This document shows positions 21,725 to 24,982 of a stretch of 24,982 nt of DNA, one piece after another. The stretch is from an uncultured Veillonella sp. (GTDB lineage: Bacteria > Bacillota > Negativicutes > Veillonellales > Veillonellaceae). How positions within the stretch are numbered: the first letter of the stretch is position 1; each line of letters starts with the position of its first letter. The stretch lies in NCBI GenBank assembly GCA_900757715.1, contig CAAEOZ010000281.1, forward strand, positions 1 to 24,982. Direction: 5' to 3'. The notes below the pieces were generated by a model. That model was not told where the DNA came from. It made no database searches and saw only the letters and a list, made by a program, of their open reading frames with translations. A program made the translations under genes and the position numbers.

Positions 21725-24700
21725 TTATTTAGACTTCTTTACTCTGCGGAATCTCTTATAACCTGCAAAGATAAAAGAAGCAGCAGAAATCCCCATCATA
21801 GCAAATAATGCGGCAAATGGTGTGTTATCACCAGTTTTAGGTGAATCGCTTGTCTTTGTTGGTGTACTAGGCTCATCTGGTGTGGTAGGGGATTCTGGTT
21901 TTTCTTTAATCGTTACCGTCTGCCCCTCGTCCTTGATATCTTTATGTTCTGCTACCTTGGTAGGCTCGTCTGGATTGGACGTATCGTACAATTCTTCAAA
22001 CGTCACAAGCTCTTTACTGCCAAGTTCCGAAGCATTGAACGTAAATTCAATCTGAACTTCCATCTGACTGTCTGTGGCGGTGAAAGTAAGGTCATTTTCC
22101 ACACGTTTACCATTCACCAGAAGTTCTGCATTTTCAGACTTCACCATTTCCCAACCTTTAAGAGTATATTTCACGCCTTTTTCCAAACCGTCTAAAGTAA
22201 CCGTATCGACAATCGTTACTTTGTTGTCTGCTTTAATCGTCTTTTCACCTGTTACCTTGTCTGTGGCGGTTGTGTGCATAGTGATAATACGTTCCGTAAT
22301 CGTCACCGTTTGCCCCTCGTTCTCTATGTCTTTGTGTTCTGCCACCTTGATAGGCTCGTCTGGATTGGATAAATCGTACAATTCTTCAAAGGTCACAAGT
22401 TCTTTGCCGCCAAGAGTAGAAGCGTTGAATGTATAGGAAACCTCAACTTCCATTTCTGATTTTTTCGCTGTGAATGTGTAATCACTTTCTACAGGCTTAC
22501 CGTCAATCAAAAGCTGTGCATTTTCAGACTTCACCATCTGCCAGCCTTTTAGCTGATATTTTGTGCCTTTCTTCAAACCATCTAAAGTGACCGTATCAAC
22601 GATAGTTACATTTTTACCAGCAACGATTGATTTTTCACCTGTCACTTTGTCGGCAGCAGTTGTATGGATAGCGATTTCCGGCTCATAATCATCTGTGAGT
22701 GTACCTAAATCAACAACAACTTTGTTTCTTGATACCACGACATCAAACGCCGGAATCAACGTTATTCCCTTGTTGGAATCGCAGCGTAATTCTTCGATTA
22801 TGTAAGTATCATAGAGCAAAGCACCTTTGCTGTCGTCTGCTGTGGAAGTACCGAACCAGATACCGTCCTCACTGTTTTTGCCAGCGTTGGTATTTTGTTT
22901 ATGAGATACCCAATCAGAGAAAGTGGAGAATTGACCGTTTGCGTCCGTAACAATAATATGGCTCTCACCAGTCGTCTTACTTGTGATCCTAAAGGGAACA
23001 TTCGCAAGTCGCTTGTGAGTACCGTCACCAATTTTCACACCCTCAATATCCCCACGGATAATCTGGTTGTAGATGGAATGTGCTTCATCTGTTAAATCCA
23101 CGATTTCACCGTCATTCACAATGTCAAACTCACGGTCAACCGCACCAGTTGTCAAATACCCTGTCGGACTTTTGGATTCTGAAATTTTATAGTGACCGTA
23201 AGGAAGTGTATCAGCGTCAGTCGTAGCGATACCGTCAACGCCTGTATGGATTGTCTTGACTGTTTCATTTTTGTTGTATAATTTGCCATCTACCAATACC
23301 GCATTATCATTTAAGGAAATGATTTCAAAGGCAGTATCTTTCAATGTTGCACCGCCTTGTGGTTTTGTGTCTTTTGTTTCAAGGTCACGCTTTTGGATTC
23401 TCACACCTCCACGGATAATCTTGTCCGATACGGAATACTGGTTGCTGCCGCTTAATGCTGCAAGTTCGCTATCTTCTGTAATCTGTGCCACATACACGCC
23501 TTTTATCTGTTCAGAACTTCCAGCGGCTTGCATATAAGCACCATCTAACAAGTAACCGTTTGGAGCAGCTTTTTCTTCTACAGTGATAGTACCAAGCGGT
23601 AAACAGATAGTACCGTTTTGTGTATAGAAGCTGTCACCAGATACCTTGTAGGAATCCGCTAATCTTGAGATGTAATGGACTTCATTATTGCTGTCTTTTT
23701 CAGCGACTGTCTTTGTCGTCCATGTGCGTGTTGGTTCTGATGGAAGATTATCTTTTGTGTAATAACCGTCATAATACTTCCAGACGAACTCCGCACCCTC
23801 TAAAGAAGCGTTACCCTGTGCGGTTGCTTTTCCTGTTTCCATATCAATCTTGAAAAGCTCAACCAAAGTGTCTGTGACTTTTGGTGTATCACTGACTTTC
23901 AATATGGAAGTTTCACCAGCCTTTACCGTAAGGGTATAGACGTTGTTATCTAACTGGAATCCTTTTGGAGCTTCGATTTCTTTTACATAGTATGTAGAAG
24001 CTCTCAACTCCACCGTATCCGTATTCCCGTTGCCATCTGTCATAAGTGTGGCAACTGATTTCGTGCAGCCTTTATCAGAATAGACACCATAAGTCGCACC
24101 AGATAAAGAATAGCAGTCATTAGATTTTGTAATCGCTGTATTACTGGACGATTTCTGAATCTTGCCATCACCGACAGCTAACTTCGCCCAGAACTGTCCT
24201 AAGTCCTGTCCTTCACCAACATAGATGTAACCACCGCAATCGTAACGGTCTTTATTTTCTTTAGCGAAAGCCTTTGCGTTCTCATAGACTTCTGACTGGA
24301 TTTTCTCTGACACTTCATCATAGGCAGCTCGTACATTGTTGTACCCCCAGCCTAAGTGAACGCTCAATCTTCGCCAGACAACACATTGTTCCAACAGATA
24401 GACTTGTTTGCTGGAAAGACTGTGCTTTTCTGCATACTGTTTGACGTATTCCAGATTCAATGCCACATCAGATATTGGGTCGTCGCTCATTCGCTCCGTT
24501 GCATTGATACGATTCTTATATCCCGATTGGAAATTTGTGTTTATATCAATACAGTAGGCAATCTGCCCGTCAGCGTTCATTATGCTTTCTTCAAAGCTGG
24601 AAACCTCTGAACCGCCATTGTCAATCTTGACGATTGTTCCTGCTTTACCGTCCGTAGTAGTATAGACGGAATCCGCAGCATGAACCTGTGTGACAGGTAA

Positions 24701-24763
24701 TGCAGTAAATACGGTTGCAAGGGTAAGTACACCTGTAAGCAATCGCTTCATAATCTTTTTCAT
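21725..24763 (-). CDS. sortase-anchored thioester/SpaA/VaFE surface adhesin
   Basis: A 1012-residue cell-wall protein. Signal peptide 1-29 ends in VHAA. An N-terminal thioester (TQXA-type) domain follows, with candidate Cys71 (AYCID) and Gln126 (LLEQCVVW). SpaA/Cna-B type domains occupy about 200-690, with repeated GxY-x-KE or E-APKGF/APNGYLL/SPTGYL endings. Two tandem T-Q ester-bond VaFE repeats (700 and 830 onward, each with VTFEELYD) precede a proline/threonine linker and the sortase signal SPKTG (974-978), a hydrophobic helix and RVKKSK. Likely covalent adhesion to a host or neighbouring-cell ligand. It replaces Tn916 orf24. Confidence 0.92.
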   Translation of the reverse strand: MKKIMKRLLTGVLTLATVFTALPVTQVHAADSVYTTTDGKAGTIVKIDNGGSEVSSFEESIMNADGQIAYCIDINTNFQSGYKNRINATERMSDDPISDVALNLEYVKQYAEKHSLSSKQVYLLEQCVVWRRLSVHLGWGYNNVRAAYDEVSEKIQSEVYENAKAFAKENKDRYDCGGYIYVGEGQDLGQFWAKLAVGDGKIQKSSSNTAITKSNDCYSLSGATYGVYSDKGCTKSVATLMTDGNGNTDTVELRASTYYVKEIEAPKGFQLDNNVYTLTVKAGETSILKVSDTPKVTDTLVELFKIDMETGKATAQGNASLEGAEFVWKYYDGYYTKDNLPSEPTRTWTTKTVAEKDSNNEVHYISRLADSYKVSGDSFYTQNGTICLPLGTITVEEKAAPNGYLLDGAYMQAAGSSEQIKGVYVAQITEDSELAALSGSNQYSVSDKIIRGGVRIQKRDLETKDTKPQGGATLKDTAFEIISLNDNAVLVDGKLYNKNETVKTIHTGVDGIATTDADTLPYGHYKISESKSPTGYLTTGAVDREFDIVNDGEIVDLTDEAHSIYNQIIRGDIEGVKIGDGTHKRLANVPFRITSKTTGESHIIVTDANGQFSTFSDWVSHKQNTNAGKNSEDGIWFGTSTADDSKGALLYDTYIIEELRCDSNKGITLIPAFDVVVSRNKVVVDLGTLTDDYEPEIAIHTTAADKVTGEKSIVAGKNVTIVDTVTLDGLKKGTKYQLKGWQMVKSENAQLLIDGKPVESDYTFTAKKSEMEVEVSYTFNASTLGGKELVTFEELYDLSNPDEPIKVAEHKDIENEGQTVTITERIITMHTTATDKVTGEKTIKADNKVTIVDTVTLDGLEKGVKYTLKGWEMVKSENAELLVNGKRVENDLTFTATDSQMEVQIEFTFNASELGSKELVTFEELYDTSNPDEPTKVAEHKDIKDEGQTVTIKEKPESPTTPDEPSTPTKTSDSPKTGDNTPFAALFAMMGISAASFIFAGYKRFRRVKKSK
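21893..22672 (-). repeat. two tandem 390-bp repeats encoding VaFE domains
   Basis: Two consecutive 130-codon units inside the surface-protein gene (22283-22672 and 21893-22282). Conserved stretches such as HTTA-DKVTGEK, VTIVDTVTLDGL and KVAEHKDI repeat in register at exactly 390 bases. They are clearly diverged in DNA but in frame, consistent with domain duplication. Copy number may vary by recombination. Confidence 0.85.
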
Positions 24764-24791
24764 AATGTTTGATTCTCCTTTTATTTTGGGT

Positions 24792-24821
24792 AAAAAAATA
24801 GACGCTCATTGTTGAACGTCT
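24792..24821 (-). terminator. terminator/attenuator in the leader of the surface-protein gene
   Basis: On the minus strand AGACGTTC pairs with GAGCGTCT (one G-T type pair) around a 6-base loop, followed after one A by seven Ts. It ends 29 bases before the ATG of the surface-protein gene. It either ends transcripts entering from the element end or attenuates this gene. Confidence 0.7.
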
Positions 24822-24982
24822 TAGTTGCTGAAACCATTGGAACTATGTAGGATAGCTTGCTTCATCTTCATTTTTCTATGTTTTTGTTCTTATGCAATCG
24901 TAGCAGGAAAAGGCTTGTCCTACGCAAAATGGCGTATTTTCAAGGGTTTCCAGCTATGTTGTTCTTACGAGGTCGCACCAGA
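24822..24982. other. right edge of the element without genes
   Basis: No gene is seen. It contains GTAGGATAGCTTG (24847-24859), one base different from 1735-1747 in the recombinase promoter. An imperfect inverted repeat at 24899-24924 (AGGA/TCCT core with CGT/ACG ends) holds a minus-strand GTAGGACAAG. The right arm of the terminal inverted similarity follows. A short minus-strand frame (24981-24940, ending KNNIAGNP) is not convincing as a gene. Confidence 0.5.
24956..24980 (-). repeat. right arm of terminal inverted similarity
   Basis: The reverse complement matches 18-42 at 19 of 25 positions with equal spacing and no gaps. It lies at the opposite edge of the element from the recombinase. 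It is compatible with a recombinase half-site; the junction base is not determined. Confidence 0.4.

Noticed and set aside
21893..22672. Tandem repeat as an insertion sequence or CRISPR-like array
   Set aside because: The two 390-base units are in frame and encode protein domains; no short-spacer array or transposase is present.
1..24982. tRNA, rRNA and CRISPR loci
   Set aside because: None were seen on either strand; intergenic gaps are short and already accounted for.

Overview
This window is almost entirely one integrative and conjugative element (ICE) of the Tn916/Tn5397 superfamily, from a low-to-moderate GC Bacillota, most likely a gut clostridium, lactobacillale or erysipelotrichium. 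The basis is the ordered, nearly all minus-strand set of Tn916-type genes. In transcription order these are two DUF961 proteins (orf23, orf22), an FtsK/TcpA coupling ATPase (orf21), an oriT-like palindrome region, a Rep_trans/MOBT relaxase (orf20), two tiny membrane proteins (DUF3789 and orf19), ArdA antirestriction proteins (orf18), TcpE (orf17), a VirB4 ATPase (orf16), a VirB6-like channel (orf15), an NlpC/P60 wall hydrolase (orf14) and TcpC (orf13). The regulatory module orf9 (opposite strand), orf7 and orf8 follows. No resistance gene is present.

Layout. Positions 1-101 are an edge with what may be the tail of a flanking gene. At 102-1895 lie a large serine recombinase (TndX/TnpX type, replacing Tn916 int/xis) and a 47-residue small protein. 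The orf8, orf7 and orf9 region with hairpins and operator-like repeats is at 2277-3864. Cargo at 3926-6690, in the slot that holds tet(M) in Tn916, is a Cys-rich KTR protein, an Ig-like lipoprotein, a sensor kinase and an OmpR-type regulator. The conjugation machine occupies 6949-13853. Tandem ardA genes and a small conserved protein are at 13965-15195. A two-gene membrane protein plus Abi_C/HEPN cassette is at 15264-16629. The relaxase, oriT region and FtsK-like protein occupy 16701-19848. A TIR-like nucleotide-binding protein is at 19925-20716, the DUF961 pair at 20787-21482, and a 1012-residue sortase-anchored thioester/SpaA/VaFE adhesin at 21725-24763.

The backbone genes process and transfer DNA: the relaxase acts at oriT, FtsK couples, and VirB4, VirB6, TcpC and TcpE with the wall hydrolase form the channel. 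ArdA would blunt host restriction on arrival. The adhesin may promote contact with a surface or recipient, and the recombinase integrates and excises the element.

The most interesting content is two candidate anti-phage cassettes dropped into gene junctions of the conserved backbone. Each has a well-formed promoter of its own, and each ends in nearly the same 37-nt intrinsic terminator. Terminator-like hairpins also sit just upstream of several other genes, so the long transfer operon must be read through, segmented or attenuated. Other notable points are a GTAGGATAG-like motif shared by the recombinase promoter and the far end, a 19/25 terminal inverted similarity at the two window edges, evenly spaced TGTAA repeats upstream of the two-component system, and a terminator that overlaps the stop codon of the KTR gene.
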